Shown here piece by piece: positions 26,541 through 36,295 of a DNA stretch of 64,000 bases (position 1 is its first letter; the number at the start of each line of letters is the position of its first letter). The DNA comes from Rhodospirillales bacterium. Its GTDB lineage: Bacteria > Pseudomonadota > Alphaproteobacteria > Rhodospirillales > Defluviicoccaceae. The DNA lies in contig JAEULH010000063.1 in the NCBI GenBank assembly GCA_016793925.1, positions 1 through 64,000 on the forward strand, read 5' to 3'. Made by a program: the position numbers and the translations under genes. The notes under the pieces were generated by a model. That model did no database searches. It was not told the origin of the DNA and was given only the letters and a program-made list of their open reading frames with translations.

Positions 26541-27038
26541 ATGATTATCAAGGGATCGTGTCATTGCAAAGCGGTCAGGTTCACGGTCGAGTCCGGGCAC
26601 CCGTACCCCTTTGCCTTGTGCTACTGCTCGATCTGTCGGAAGACCGCCGGAGGCGGCGGATATGCGATCAACCTCGGCGCCCGGTTCGCCTCGCTCAGCG
26701 TTGAGGGCGCAGACTCCGTCCGGGTCTACCGGGCGAAGATCGCGGACAGCGACGGCAATCTCGTCGCAAGTTCGCTCGAGCGGCGGTTCTGCGGGCAATG
26801 CGGGAGCGCCCTGTGGTGCTGGGATCCGCGCTGGCCGGACCTCGTGCACCCCTTCGCCTCGGCCATCGATACCGACCTCCCCGTGCCGCCTGAACGCACC
26901 CACTTGATGCTCGGGTCGAAGGCGTCGTGGGTGGTTCCGCAGGTCGAAGAGAACGACAAGACCTTCGCCGAGTACCCCGACGAGTCGCTTGCCGAATGGC
27001 ACGAACGCCTCGGCCTGGTCGCCGACGGCCAGACCTGA
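26541..27038 (+). CDS. GFA-fold (glutathione-dependent formaldehyde-activating-like) protein
   Basis: A 165-residue cytosolic protein with the zinc cysteines of the GFA/CENP-V domain: GSCHCKAVRF, then LCYCSICRKTAGGGGYAIN and RRFCGQCGSALW. The family binds zinc and includes S-hydroxymethylglutathione synthases, but most members are of unknown activity. ATG 26541 places the first motif at residue 5, as is usual. It is divergent from the sulfatase; the function is not deducible from context. Confidence 0.9.
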   Translation: MIIKGSCHCKAVRFTVESGHPYPFALCYCSICRKTAGGGGYAINLGARFASLSVEGADSVRVYRAKIADSDGNLVASSLERRFCGQCGSALWCWDPRWPDLVHPFASAIDTDLPVPPERTHLMLGSKASWVVPQVEENDKTFAEYPDESLAEWHERLGLVADGQT

Positions 27039-27444
27039 GGCCGGCGCCGGCGCAACGACAGCGGACGCCGAAGGCGACGAATTAAGCCGGCCTCTTGCCC
27101 GCCCCCGCCGGCGGCCGCAGCCGCGCGCGAGGATTTCCGTGCGATCCCAGGGGCGGGTGCGGAAGTCGCTCCCCGGCGGCCGGGCGCTAGGCATTCATAG
27201 GCTTGCGGCGCCGGTGTCGGGCTCGGCGACCGGCGTGCCCCTCGCGGCAGTCCTAATGTGCATCCTCATACGTCGATAAGAGTAGCTGCGTCGTCGTCCC
27301 GGCGCGCGTTAGGCCACCTCCCAAAGCACGGGTCGAATTTCCGCCCGACAACAAATAGCGTCCCCCACTCACAAGCTTGGCACAAGCCGATAGGAGCCGG
27401 CACTCTGTACAGCCCGAAGAGTACAGATGCGCTTGGGGGGCGCA
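27039..27444. other. Region before the polysaccharide locus, promoter likely
   Basis: About 400 bases with no convincing gene. The last 100 bases become AT-richer and contain a 7-bp inverted repeat at 27404-27427, so the promoter and control site of the plus-strand polysaccharide genes is probably here. Confidence 0.4.
27404..27427 (+). promoter_or_regulatory. Operator-like inverted repeat before the polysaccharide genes
   Basis: TCTGTAC and GTACAGA are separated by 10 nt, giving half-sites spaced about one helical turn and a half apart, 17 nt before the first ATG of the locus. This is the shape of a dimeric repressor or activator site; no regulator can be assigned. Confidence 0.4.
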
Positions 27445-28869
27445 ATGTATTATCTCTTGCAGTGTTCAATTATCGCACGCCAGCTCTCCTCCAGCGTCAT
27501 GGATGGAGGTGCTGTATTTTTATTTCTTGGTATTTCGTTGCTTTTCTCGACGACTGAGGGGGTCGGTTATCCCGGGGGCGCGGACTACGGTCTGGTCGCC
27601 CTGCTTTCCATCTCGGCCATCGTGGCAACGTGCGCCGTATACGCCAGCGAAGGCCTGAATGACATGCGCCCTCGCGGCAAGACCGGGCTGCGGCCGGCGT
27701 TGACGCAAGGGTTGGTCGGGGCGGCGGCGGGCGCCCTGATCGCGATTCCTTTGTCCTCCGCCTACAGCATCTTCAGTCGCGGGCAAGGCGGCGCCGCGCC
27801 CGGCTTGGCGCAAATCAGCATCGCGCTCGTCCCCATCTCCGTCTTCTTCTCCCAGCTTCTGCAGCGCTTCATGCGTCAGTACGCGCACACCCAGCGCCGC
27901 ATCGTCGTCGTCGGCGATCGGACCATCGCCGGCCGGATCGCCAGCCAGCGCGAAATCGCCCATGAGGTTGTCGGCTTTTTCGAGCTCGACCCCGGGGATC
28001 CGCTCGCCGGCGGCGAGGACCCGTGAGCAAGTGAAAGCGCCTCGCGCCTCGCGCAGTTTCTCCGACAATCGAAGCCGGACGAGGTGGTCGTGGCCTGCGC
28101 CGATCCACAAGGACCGGACTCGCGCGCCGCGGGGCTGCCGGTCTGGGATCTCCTGCAGGCCAAGGCCAACGGTCTTCGCGTTGTCGTATTCGCCGACTTC
28201 TGGGAACGCGAGACCGGTCGGATCGACCTCCAGTCGCTCCATCCCGCCTGGCTCCTGTTCGGGCCCGCGTTGAGCGGCAACGCCAGGTCCCTGCTTACGA
28301 AAAGAGCGGGCGACGTCGTGTTCGCGTCGTTGATGCTCCTCTTGACGTCCTGGGTTTTTTGCCTTGTCGCCGCGCTCGTCAAGACGACGAGCCGGGGCCC
28401 GGCAATCTATCGCCAGGAGCGGGTGGGCCTGAACGGCAGGACGTTCACGCTGCTGAAGTTCCGCAGCATGCGTGTGGACGCCGAACATGGATCCGGTCCG
28501 ACCTGGGCGAGGCCGGATGATCCCAGGGTTACGCCGGTGGGCGCGTTCCTGCGCAAGACCCGTCTCGATGAGCTCCCGCAGCTCTGGAACATCCTGAGGG
28601 GCGACATGAGCCTGGTCGGGCCGCGACCGGAGAGGGTCCATTTCGTCGAACTTCTGAGCCGCTCCCTTCCCTTCTATGGCCTTCGACACGCCATGAAGCC
28701 GGGACTGACCGGGTGGGCGCAAGTCAATAACGGGTACGCAGCCTCGGTCGACGAGAGCGCCGAAAAGCTAAGCTACGACCTCTTTTACATCAGGCACAGC
28801 AGCGTTCTGTTTGATCTTTTCATCGCTGCAAGAACGCTTCGTGTCGTTTTGAAGAGAACAGGTCAATAG
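27445..28869 (+). pseudogene. Polyprenyl-phosphate glycosyl-1-phosphate transferase interrupted by an in-frame TGA
   Basis: The priming enzyme of the locus, moving a sugar phosphate to undecaprenyl phosphate. Residues 1-193 cover the membrane segments and the Rossmann-like CoA_binding_3 start (RRIVVVGDRTIAGRIASQRE). TGA at 28024-28026 then interrupts, but the same frame continues at once (ASESASRLAQFLRQ) into the catalytic half: RAGDVVFASLMLLLTSW, GPAIYRQERVGLNGRTFTLL, KFRSMRVDAE, RKTRLDELPQLWNILRGDMS and LVGPRP. One nonsense change is enough to explain it. The catalytic domain is complete and could be made separately from GTG codons near 28081-28084, so function is not excluded. Confidence 0.8.
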
Positions 28870-28905
28870 AGGAACGAACTTCTGTTCGCGAGGAAATTGA
28901 ACGGA

Positions 28906-31179
28906 ATGGATATGTCGCTCGATCGTCCGGAGTCCGGCCGCGGAAGCGCAATGCCGCACCAGCCGGCGCGTGACGGGATGAACATCAATGCTTTTCTGAG
29001 ACTTCTCTGGCGCAGAAAGATCCTCATCCTGGCGACGATCCTCCTCAGCGTTACCTCTGCCGCGAGCTATGCCTTCCTTGCTACGCCGAGGTACGAAGCC
29101 GACGCCCAGTTGTTGTTCGAGCCCGCCGCCAACCTGGTCGCCGAAAACATCGCGACGCTGGACCGGGAACCACAAGACGAAGCGGCGGTCCTCAGTCAGG
29201 TCGGCATTCTGCAGTCGCGCGAGCTTGCCCAAAGGGTCATCGACAAGCTTCAACTTCAAAACGTCGAAGAACTGAACCCTAAAGAAGAGTCCAGCGGCCA
29301 GTTGTTCGCCTTCCTCGGCAAGACGGTGCCCTGGCTGTTTGCCGGCGACGCCGGGGCCGCGCAACGCGACGCTCGGAGCACGACCGGGCAGTGGCCGCCG
29401 CCGGGTGCGGACCCGGAGCAAGGTTCGCGGGAGACGCGGGTGATCGAAGCGTTCCTGAGCCGGCTCAACGTGAGCCCGGTGGGTCGCTCGCGCGTCGTCG
29501 AGCTGAAGTTCACCGCCGAGGATCCCGAACTCGCTGCGACTGTCGCCAATACTCTTACGGAAATGTTCCTCCTAACGCGCTTCGAACACAGACTCCAGTA
29601 TGCACGACAGGCCAGCGACTGGTTGGCGTCCCACGCCCAGCAGATCAAGGCGGACGTGGAGCAAACGGAAAGCACCCTGGAGAACTATCGGAAGGAGCAT
29701 AACCTCTTGCAGGGCGACAAGGTAATGCTGCTTTCACAGCAGATTACCGAATTGAACAAAGAGATCATGACCGCGTCCCATGATCGCGCTATTGCCGAGG
29801 CAGAGCTTGCGCAAGCAAAGCTTGTCGCGAAATCCGGCAATATTGAAAACCTGAACCAGGTCCTCGAGTCGTCGCTGATACAGAGGCTGCGCGAGGAGGA
29901 AATAGGCCTGGAGCGGGCGGAAGCCGAGATGAACGAGCGTTACGGCCCGCGCTATCCGCAAATGCTGGAATTCAAGGCGGCGAAACAGCGGTTCCAGGAA
30001 AAGGTCAGAAGCGAGGTCAACAAGATCATCCAGGCTTTGGAGGAGCGCGTTCAGGTTTCGCGTCTCCGCGAGCAGGACCTCGATCGAAACCTCGCCTCGC
30101 TCAAGCAGCAGGTCGGCGACGCGAATACGGCATCGGTTCGGTTGCGGACGCTGGAACGGGACGTCGAGGCCAGCCGCCTGCTTCTTGAGAAGTTCATGAC
30201 CTCCTTCATGGAGATGAGCGCGCAGCAGGACGTCCATTCGCAAATGCCGCAAGCCTCGGTGATCTCGAAGGCAAGTGCGCCCGAACACCCGTCCTTTCCC
30301 CGCAAAGGGCTCGTAATCTTCCTGGGCCTCGTCGGCGGCACGATCTCGAGCTTTCCGCTCGCCTTCGCGGCCGAGGCCATGGGCTCCGGTTATCGGAGCG
30401 CCGAGGACGTCGAATTCGACACCGGCCTGCCCGTCCTCGCCCACGTTCCGAAGGTTGAAGGCCGGGGCCTGACGGGCAGGAACCTGGCCTGGTATTGCGT
30501 CAGCAAGCCGGACTCTGTCTTCACCGAAGCCATCCGCCTCCTGTGCGCACGGCTGCTCGCTTCGACCCCCTACGACCTTCACCAAAGCATCGTTTTCGTC
30601 TCCTCGAAGGCCGGCGAAGGCAAGACCACGATAACGCTTGCCGTGGCCAGGGCGTTGGCGCGGGCCGGCCGCAAGGTCGTGGTGGTCGACGCCGATTTTC
30701 GCTGCGGGAAGGTCGCCGCAATGCTCGACCTTCGCCGGGAAATGGGCCTCGCCGAACTCATCGCCGGGGCCGCCCGTCTCGATGATGTCATTCAGCAGGA
30801 CCGCGGCTCTGCCGTCGACGTCATCGCGAGCGGCGCCTACGCCTCCGAGAGCGCCGACGACCTCTCCAGGGAATGCTTCCCCGTCGTCCTTCAGGACCTG
30901 CACAGCCGTTACGACGTCGTCCTGATCGATGCGCCGCCGTTTCTTGCGCTTTCGAGCGCGTCCGTCCTCGCTGCCAAGGCCGACCTCACGATCGTCGTCG
31001 CCGGCTGGAGCACAACTCCGCGTCAGGTCCTCAGGTACACGGTCGAGCAGGTGCAGCGCGCCGCTCCCCGTGTCGCCGGCGTTGTACTGAACAAGGTCAA
31101 CATCAACAAGAACAGCCAATATGACTACGGGGATTCGAGCATGTTCGGTCCAGAAGCGCGCAAATACTATGTTCAATAA
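28906..31179 (+). CDS. Wzc-like polysaccharide co-polymerase with BY-kinase domain
   Basis: A 757-residue inner-membrane protein controlling chain length and export. Residues 30-55 and about 465-490 are transmembrane helices flanking a Wzz domain and a long coiled coil (250-450). The cytosolic tyrosine kinase part has Walker A SSKAGEGKTTITLAVARAL, Walker A' KVVVVDADFR and Walker B YDVVLIDAPP. The tyrosine cluster at the C-terminus is modest: QYDYGDS and RKYYVQ. ATG 28906 is the likely start (GAGGAAA upstream). The 3' end overlaps the following gene remnant by 11 nt. Confidence 0.93.
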   Translation: MDMSLDRPESGRGSAMPHQPARDGMNINAFLRLLWRRKILILATILLSVTSAASYAFLATPRYEADAQLLFEPAANLVAENIATLDREPQDEAAVLSQVGILQSRELAQRVIDKLQLQNVEELNPKEESSGQLFAFLGKTVPWLFAGDAGAAQRDARSTTGQWPPPGADPEQGSRETRVIEAFLSRLNVSPVGRSRVVELKFTAEDPELAATVANTLTEMFLLTRFEHRLQYARQASDWLASHAQQIKADVEQTESTLENYRKEHNLLQGDKVMLLSQQITELNKEIMTASHDRAIAEAELAQAKLVAKSGNIENLNQVLESSLIQRLREEEIGLERAEAEMNERYGPRYPQMLEFKAAKQRFQEKVRSEVNKIIQALEERVQVSRLREQDLDRNLASLKQQVGDANTASVRLRTLERDVEASRLLLEKFMTSFMEMSAQQDVHSQMPQASVISKASAPEHPSFPRKGLVIFLGLVGGTISSFPLAFAAEAMGSGYRSAEDVEFDTGLPVLAHVPKVEGRGLTGRNLAWYCVSKPDSVFTEAIRLLCARLLASTPYDLHQSIVFVSSKAGEGKTTITLAVARALARAGRKVVVVDADFRCGKVAAMLDLRREMGLAELIAGAARLDDVIQQDRGSAVDVIASGAYASESADDLSRECFPVVLQDLHSRYDVVLIDAPPFLALSSASVLAAKADLTIVVAGWSTTPRQVLRYTVEQVQRAAPRVAGVVLNKVNINKNSQYDYGDSSMFGPEARKYYVQ

Positions 31180-31498
31180 ATGCGGAAGACCGGCAGCGTT
31201 TCCGAACCGCTTGACGAATCCTTTTGCAAAAATGGGCGGAGGTGACGGGCTCGCCGAGCCCAGCATGCGCGGGCACGGTGATGGCGCTCGCCTCGGCCTC
31301 CATACGGGCTCGATCTTGCCCACCTCCGGAGCGGCGTCCGAGCGCAATCGTCGCCCGGCCAGGGCCCGACGCGTCGCCATGATCGGCAACATCGATCCCG
31401 TCAAATTCCGCGGCTGGCTGACCGAGGATCTGGTCGCTCAGGGTCATGCCGTCTTTGCCTGCGCACGGGAGCTAAGCAGTTCAAAAACAACGTATTAA
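31169..31498 (+). pseudogene. Truncated glycosyltransferase gene
   Basis: An ORF opening at ATG 31169, inside the end of the Wzc-like gene, contains the segment VAMIGNIDPVKFRGWLTEDL followed by VAQGHAVFACA, the typical N-terminal strand-loop-helix of a GT4-type glycosyltransferase. About 35 residues after the motif begins, coding breaks off with ELSSSKTTY and a stop, exactly where base composition turns AT-rich (near 31485). The rest of the enzyme is absent. I read this as a gene cut by replacement of the neighbouring segment. Confidence 0.6.
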
Positions 31499-31520
31499 TT
31501 AGGGTACGGGAGGGGCGAAT

Positions 31521-32696
31521 TTGCGAATAGCGGAGTTTGGTAAGTATTACCCGCCCCATCCCGGGGGCATAGAGTCTTATGTTCAGCAATGCTGCTCTGC
31601 ATTATCTCATGAACATGAAGTACGAGCCTTTGTCTACAATACGTGTATGAAACAGGTTCACGATACCATCAATGATATCCGCGTTTACCGGGCACCTAGG
31701 ATACTTGAGTTCGCTTCGCAGCCAGTGGCCCTAACACTTGGCCACAACATCAAGCTCTTCTCTCCGGATTTATTGCACCTGCATTGGCCGAATCCACTTT
31801 CCGCAATTATTTGCGAAACACAGCTTAAAGAAATTCCTGTAGTTGTTACACATCATGCGGATATTACTAGGCAGAGGCTTCTAAGACACGCCGTTATTCC
31901 AACTTATCGGAAGCTTCTGAAACGCGCGACCAGCGTAATCGTAACCAGCGGCAAGACTGCCGCTCAGTCCAATGATCTCGGACGCGCACGGAGAGATACG
32001 ACAATGATACCGATCGGTGTCAACGAGGCTTCTCTTGCCTTGACGCCAACCGTTGAGCGCTACATGGACTACCTACGACGAGTAGTAGTTAATCGCAACC
32101 ATCTCGTTGTCGGCTTTGTCGGACGTCTCGTCAGTTACAAAGGCATCGACGTCTTGCTGAAGGCCTTGGTTGGGCTCCCAGGCGTCTCCGCGATTATTGC
32201 CGGCGATGGTCCGTTGCGAGCTACTTTGCAGGCGGCGGCATATAACTTTGGTGTTGCTGATCGGGTTAAATTTTTGGGCCAAATCAACGATTTCATGAGA
32301 GCCGCGCTGTACAGGACAATTGACATTTTTGTCCTTCCTAGCGTTAGCACTGCGGAAACGTTCGGAATCGTCCAGGTCGAAGCTCAGCTTTGTCAGTGTC
32401 CAATTATAGCTTCAAATCTCTCGAGCGGCGTAACAGAGGTAACAATCCATGGGACGACAGGGCTTTGTGTACAACCAGGCAATTCAGAGGCGTTGGCCGA
32501 GGCTGTAAAGCTTTTGGCCGCCAACCCGGAGCTGCGGAAGCGCTTCGGAAAAGCCGGCTTCGAGAGGGCATCCGCGCTCTACAAAGCGGCTGCTGTAGAT
32601 GAAAGGCTTCGCGAACATTTCCGGTTCCTCGAATCACGGCTGAACGCACGCGTCCATCGCCATGGAGCGGCAACTCCCACCTCGGAGTTTACGTGA
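31521..32696 (+). CDS. Glycosyltransferase family 4
   Basis: A 391-residue cytosolic glycosyltransferase of GT-B fold. The N-terminal domain begins RIAEFGKYYPPHPGGIESYV, the classic loop that contacts the acceptor; the C-terminal nucleotide-sugar domain has VGFVGRLVSYKGIDVLLKAL and the EX7E region around TAETFGIVQVEAQ. The start is TTG 31521 with GGGAGGGG upstream. Codon use is much AT-richer than in genes on either side, as in the following polymerase gene, so both were probably acquired together. Sugar specificity unknown. Confidence 0.88.
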   Translation: MRIAEFGKYYPPHPGGIESYVQQCCSALSHEHEVRAFVYNTCMKQVHDTINDIRVYRAPRILEFASQPVALTLGHNIKLFSPDLLHLHWPNPLSAIICETQLKEIPVVVTHHADITRQRLLRHAVIPTYRKLLKRATSVIVTSGKTAAQSNDLGRARRDTTMIPIGVNEASLALTPTVERYMDYLRRVVVNRNHLVVGFVGRLVSYKGIDVLLKALVGLPGVSAIIAGDGPLRATLQAAAYNFGVADRVKFLGQINDFMRAALYRTIDIFVLPSVSTAETFGIVQVEAQLCQCPIIASNLSSGVTEVTIHGTTGLCVQPGNSEALAEAVKLLAANPELRKRFGKAGFERASALYKAAAVDERLREHFRFLESRLNARVHRHGAATPTSEFT

Positions 32697-32826
32697 ATTA
32701 CAGGGCCTTGAAACGGCTTCCTGCGGTGCTCGATGACGCGCTTCTACGTAGGAGCAATAGTCGGCAGCACGGACTCCGGGCGGCACTGTCTGAAACTCCG
32801 GCTCATACCTAGCTGATCATTTCACT

Positions 32827-34149
32827 ATGTCCTTCCGGCGCAGGCAAGCGATCCCTCCTCATAATCCGCCTTGGTGGATGAACCCGAGCATTGCTGCGGT
32901 CGCCATTGTTGTTCCTCTTTTGACGGCCGCACTTCTCGTTACCGAGGACTTCCACGCTTATTTTGGTCGACCGCATAAATTCCTTACCCCTCAATATTTT
33001 TTTCTCGGCCTCTGCGGCGTATCCCTGTTCTGGCTGGGAGCATACGTCGCTGCAAAGATCGGTTCTGGCGGCGCACGGTCGTCCGCGCGCGCAGACGAGA
33101 TATTTTTACTACATGGCGCGCACATCATAACATTATCCAGAATAATACTGATGCTGGCGCTTGGCTCTTATGCCCTGTACCTGTCGCCTTTGGCGGCCAA
33201 TCCCGATCTTCTGCTCGACATATTTCGGGGCGATCCCGGTGCGGATTATGTCTCGATGGAGATGAAAGAACATGTAAGGATTCCAGGGGTCACAAGCTTA
33301 ACTCAGCTAGGTATTGTTTATGTGGTTCTGTTTCTGGTTCGTCGTCTCTACCTTCCAAAAGTTACGATTCCGGCGATCGAGCGGCTTGCCTTCGCTGCCT
33401 TGATCGGGCTTGCCGTCATACGGTCGGTTGTCTATTCGGAGCGTCTTGCGGCGATAGAACTTCTCCTACCGGCGGTCGTCCTGCTGTGTCGTCGACCGAA
33501 GCTATCTGGGGCAACGCTTGCAGTTATGCCTATAATTGGCGTACTATTGCTGTTCTCATATTTCGCAACTCTTGAGTTCTTGCGGTCTTGGCAGGATCAC
33601 TATAAGTATATAGAGGCAGATTTTATTCAGTTCGCGTCAACTCGCTTGTTTGGGTACTACATCAATGCCCTTGATACGGGCGCCGGCTTTCTTGACCATA
33701 TGGGCGGCGGCATCGGTCCCGTGGTCACGTTGCAGTGGCTCTGGGCGTTTCCCATCAATTTTGGGCAAAGCACTCTTTTGGCCACGATCGGATTTGATGT
33801 ATTTTCATACAATGATTTTTTGTATTATTACGCCAATGGAGAGTTCAATAATGGATCCGGGCTTTTTGCTCCTTTTCTGGACTTCGGAATAGCGGGCGGT
33901 GCGATCTGCTGGCTTGGCCTTGGCGTCATTTCCGGAGCCTTGTTCCGGAGTTACCTTGATGGCGGCCTGATGGGGCTGCTCCTGTACCCGAGCTGGTATA
34001 CGAGCGTTGTGGAAATTCCGAGAATTTTCAACTTTAGCAATACCCGTTATTTCCCGGCCTTGGTCGTCAGCATCATCATCATCCTGTGGCTAAGCCTTTC
34101 AAGGCGGCCGGCAGCAAGCCCATCGGTTCGCCGTTCTCTCGGTGCCTGA
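32827..34149 (+). CDS. Wzy-like O-antigen/exopolysaccharide polymerase
   Basis: A 440-residue hydrophobic protein with about 11 predicted transmembrane helices and a large loop between helices in the second half (roughly 255-350, FIQFASTRLFGYYINALDTG...GGGIGPVVTLQW), the topology of Wzy polymerases, which have poor sequence conservation. The role, joining repeat units on the periplasmic side, is inferred from topology plus neighbouring wzx and wzc-like genes. It is AT-rich. Its stop overlaps the possible GTG start (34142) of the next gene. Confidence 0.7.
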   Translation: MSFRRRQAIPPHNPPWWMNPSIAAVAIVVPLLTAALLVTEDFHAYFGRPHKFLTPQYFFLGLCGVSLFWLGAYVAAKIGSGGARSSARADEIFLLHGAHIITLSRIILMLALGSYALYLSPLAANPDLLLDIFRGDPGADYVSMEMKEHVRIPGVTSLTQLGIVYVVLFLVRRLYLPKVTIPAIERLAFAALIGLAVIRSVVYSERLAAIELLLPAVVLLCRRPKLSGATLAVMPIIGVLLLFSYFATLEFLRSWQDHYKYIEADFIQFASTRLFGYYINALDTGAGFLDHMGGGIGPVVTLQWLWAFPINFGQSTLLATIGFDVFSYNDFLYYYANGEFNNGSGLFAPFLDFGIAGGAICWLGLGVISGALFRSYLDGGLMGLLLYPSWYTSVVEIPRIFNFSNTRYFPALVVSIIIILWLSLSRRPAASPSVRRSLGA

Positions 34150-34180
34150 TGAATCGCAATGCGAGACGGGCGTAACAGGA

Positions 34181-35344
34181 ATGCGTGAGAGCGTTCCGGT
34201 CTACCTGAACGGTCGCTTCCTGTCGCAGCCGACGACCGGTGTTCAGCGGTTTGCGCTGGAGACTGTTCGGGCTTTCGACAGGATGCTCGCGCGCCGTCCG
34301 GACCTACGTGGCGAGTTTCGTTTTGTTGTTCTCGCTCCTCGCAGGAGCGTTCTGCCGCAAGGCCTGTATCACGTGAACGCGCGAACGGTGGGGATCGGCG
34401 CTGGGCACGCCTGGGACCAGCTCGAACTTGCCTTTTACGCACGGGGCGGTCTTCTCCTCAGTCTCTGCGGAGCCGGACCGGTCGTGCACCCGCGGCATAT
34501 CGTCGCCATCCATGATGCAGCCGTGTTCGCTATTGCGCAGAACTTCTCGCGCCCATACCGGGCTTTCTATTGGGCGCTGACGCCGCTGCTCGCACGAACG
34601 ACGCGAGCAATGGTCACGGTCTCAGAGTTCTCCCGCAACGAGCTTGCGCAATATTTTCCGACAACGGCCCGAAAGCTGCGGGTCGTCTGGAACGGGGCGG
34701 AGCACATTCACGCCGAGCGCGCAGACGCCGCCGTTCTGTCCACGAACGGCCTCGCGCCCAGCCGCTACGTCCTTGCTCTTGGCAGCCTGAGCCGGAACAA
34801 GAACGTCGGCCTGGTCACGCGCGCTTTCGCCGCCATGGACGATCTGGACCTGCGTCTCGCGGTCGCCGGCGCCGGCTCATCTCGCGTCTTTTCCGGCTCC
34901 GCCGTTCAACACGGCCCACGCATCGGCGCGCTCGGCTATGTCTCGGACGCCGCCATCCGCGCCCTCTACGAGAACGCCCTGTGCTTCGTATTCCCGTCCT
35001 TCTACGAAGGGTTCGGCATCCCGCCGCTGGAGGCGATGCAGTGCGGGTGTCCGGTCATCGTCTCGGACATCCCGGCGCTTCGCGAGACCTGCGGCGACGC
35101 CGCCCTCTATTGCGATCCCCATGACCCGCGGTCGCTGGAGGCGCAGATCCGCGCTCTGGCCGAACGCCCGGAACTGCGCGACAGGCTCCGCGAACTCGGC
35201 CTCGCGCGGGCGCGCCGGTTCACCTGGGACCGCTCGGCCGAAATGCTGCTGGACGTTGTTCGCGAGGTGCGTGACGGCGGCGTCGAGAGAGCCGATGGGG
35301 GCACGTATCTGCCGCAGAGCGGGCTCGGAAAGGGAACACAATGA
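34181..35344 (+). CDS. Glycosyltransferase family 4
   Basis: A 387-residue GT-B enzyme resembling mannosyltransferases of O-antigen loci. N-terminal VYLNGRFLSQPTTGVQRFAL is the family start; the donor domain has VLALGSLSRNKNVGLVTRAF and the donor-site run FVFPSFYEGFGIPPLEAMQC. ATG 34181 is preferred because it sits just before the conserved segment; GTG 34142, overlapping the polymerase stop, is possible. GC content returns to the genome norm here. It overlaps the following GT2 gene by 4 nt (ATGA). Confidence 0.88.
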   Translation: MRESVPVYLNGRFLSQPTTGVQRFALETVRAFDRMLARRPDLRGEFRFVVLAPRRSVLPQGLYHVNARTVGIGAGHAWDQLELAFYARGGLLLSLCGAGPVVHPRHIVAIHDAAVFAIAQNFSRPYRAFYWALTPLLARTTRAMVTVSEFSRNELAQYFPTTARKLRVVWNGAEHIHAERADAAVLSTNGLAPSRYVLALGSLSRNKNVGLVTRAFAAMDDLDLRLAVAGAGSSRVFSGSAVQHGPRIGALGYVSDAAIRALYENALCFVFPSFYEGFGIPPLEAMQCGCPVIVSDIPALRETCGDAALYCDPHDPRSLEAQIRALAERPELRDRLRELGLARARRFTWDRSAEMLLDVVREVRDGGVERADGGTYLPQSGLGKGTQ

Positions 35345-36240
35345 TCGCAAACACCGCCGGTATTCTCGAAGCGTCTCAGCCGGAGCGCAGGTCGCAGTTC
35401 TCGCTCGTGCTCGCGACCGTCGGCCGCACACACGAAGTTGAGCGCCTGCTTTGCTCTCTGGACCGACAGGAAGGGGCAACCTTCGAACTCATCGTCGTCG
35501 ACCAGAACACCGACGACCGTTTGGTCCCGTATTTGGAGTCTCGGAAGAACAGGTACCCCATCCAACACCTTCGGAGGGATAGGTGCGGAGCCTCCGGCGC
35601 AAGAAATATCGGGTTGCGATATGTTTCAGGCGATATTGTCGCTTTTCCCGACGACGACTGCTGGTATCCGGACGGCCTGCTAGAAACGGTAAACCGCGTG
35701 ATTGCGCAAAACCCTTGCTGGGACGGGGTAACCTGCATGTCGCGGGATGCGAAGGGCGCTGTTTCTAACGGTCGGTTCGCAGAGGATGAAGGCTTCGTCA
35801 ACTTCTTGGCGGCTTGGGCGCAAGCCATAGAATACACGATGTTCTTCAGACGCGCTGTCGTGGATGCCGTCGGGCCATTCGACGATGAACTCGGCGTCGG
35901 AGGCTGTACCCCATTCGGCTCAGGCGAGGGAACTGACTATCTGTTGCGCGTAATTGGTACGGGCTTCAGGATCTATTACCGGCCGGCCCTTTTTGTTCAC
36001 CACCCCAACCCCTACGCAGTCTACGACAGGCGCACGATCAGAAAGGCGCGGAGCTACGGCGCCGGCATGGGACGCGTTGTTCGCAGGCATGCCTACCCCG
36101 TATGGTTCAAGCTAAGGATGCTGGCGCGGCCGTTGGCGGGGGCCCTGCTCTCTGTCGCGACGCTGAAGCCCGGCAAGGCCATGTTCCATCTGAGCACGTT
36201 TCTTGGTCGGCTCCGGGGTCTGCTCGATCCGATAACGTGA
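35341..36240 (+). CDS. Glycosyltransferase family 2
   Basis: A 299-residue GT-A enzyme. FSLVLATVGRTHEVERLLCS opens the nucleotide-binding fold, ELIVVDQNTDD and the metal-binding DxD-like FPDDDCWYP are present, and the SGARNIGLRYVSGDIVAFP block is typical of GT2. The C-terminal part has a hydrophobic, basic region (240-290) that may associate with the membrane. It is translationally coupled to the GT4 gene by an ATGA overlap and ends 55 nt before the convergent wzx gene. Confidence 0.88.
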   Translation: MIANTAGILEASQPERRSQFSLVLATVGRTHEVERLLCSLDRQEGATFELIVVDQNTDDRLVPYLESRKNRYPIQHLRRDRCGASGARNIGLRYVSGDIVAFPDDDCWYPDGLLETVNRVIAQNPCWDGVTCMSRDAKGAVSNGRFAEDEGFVNFLAAWAQAIEYTMFFRRAVVDAVGPFDDELGVGGCTPFGSGEGTDYLLRVIGTGFRIYYRPALFVHHPNPYAVYDRRTIRKARSYGAGMGRVVRRHAYPVWFKLRMLARPLAGALLSVATLKPGKAMFHLSTFLGRLRGLLDPIT

Positions 36241-36295
36241 AGCCGGGGCTCACGTGTGTCCATGGCTCGCGCCGTCGGCGCATTACCTTCGGAGT

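Noticed and set aside
28024-28026. TGA as selenocysteine in the priming glycosyltransferase
   Set aside because: The family has no cysteine or selenocysteine at this linker position and no hairpin suggestive of a SECIS element was seen just downstream; nonsense mutation is simpler.
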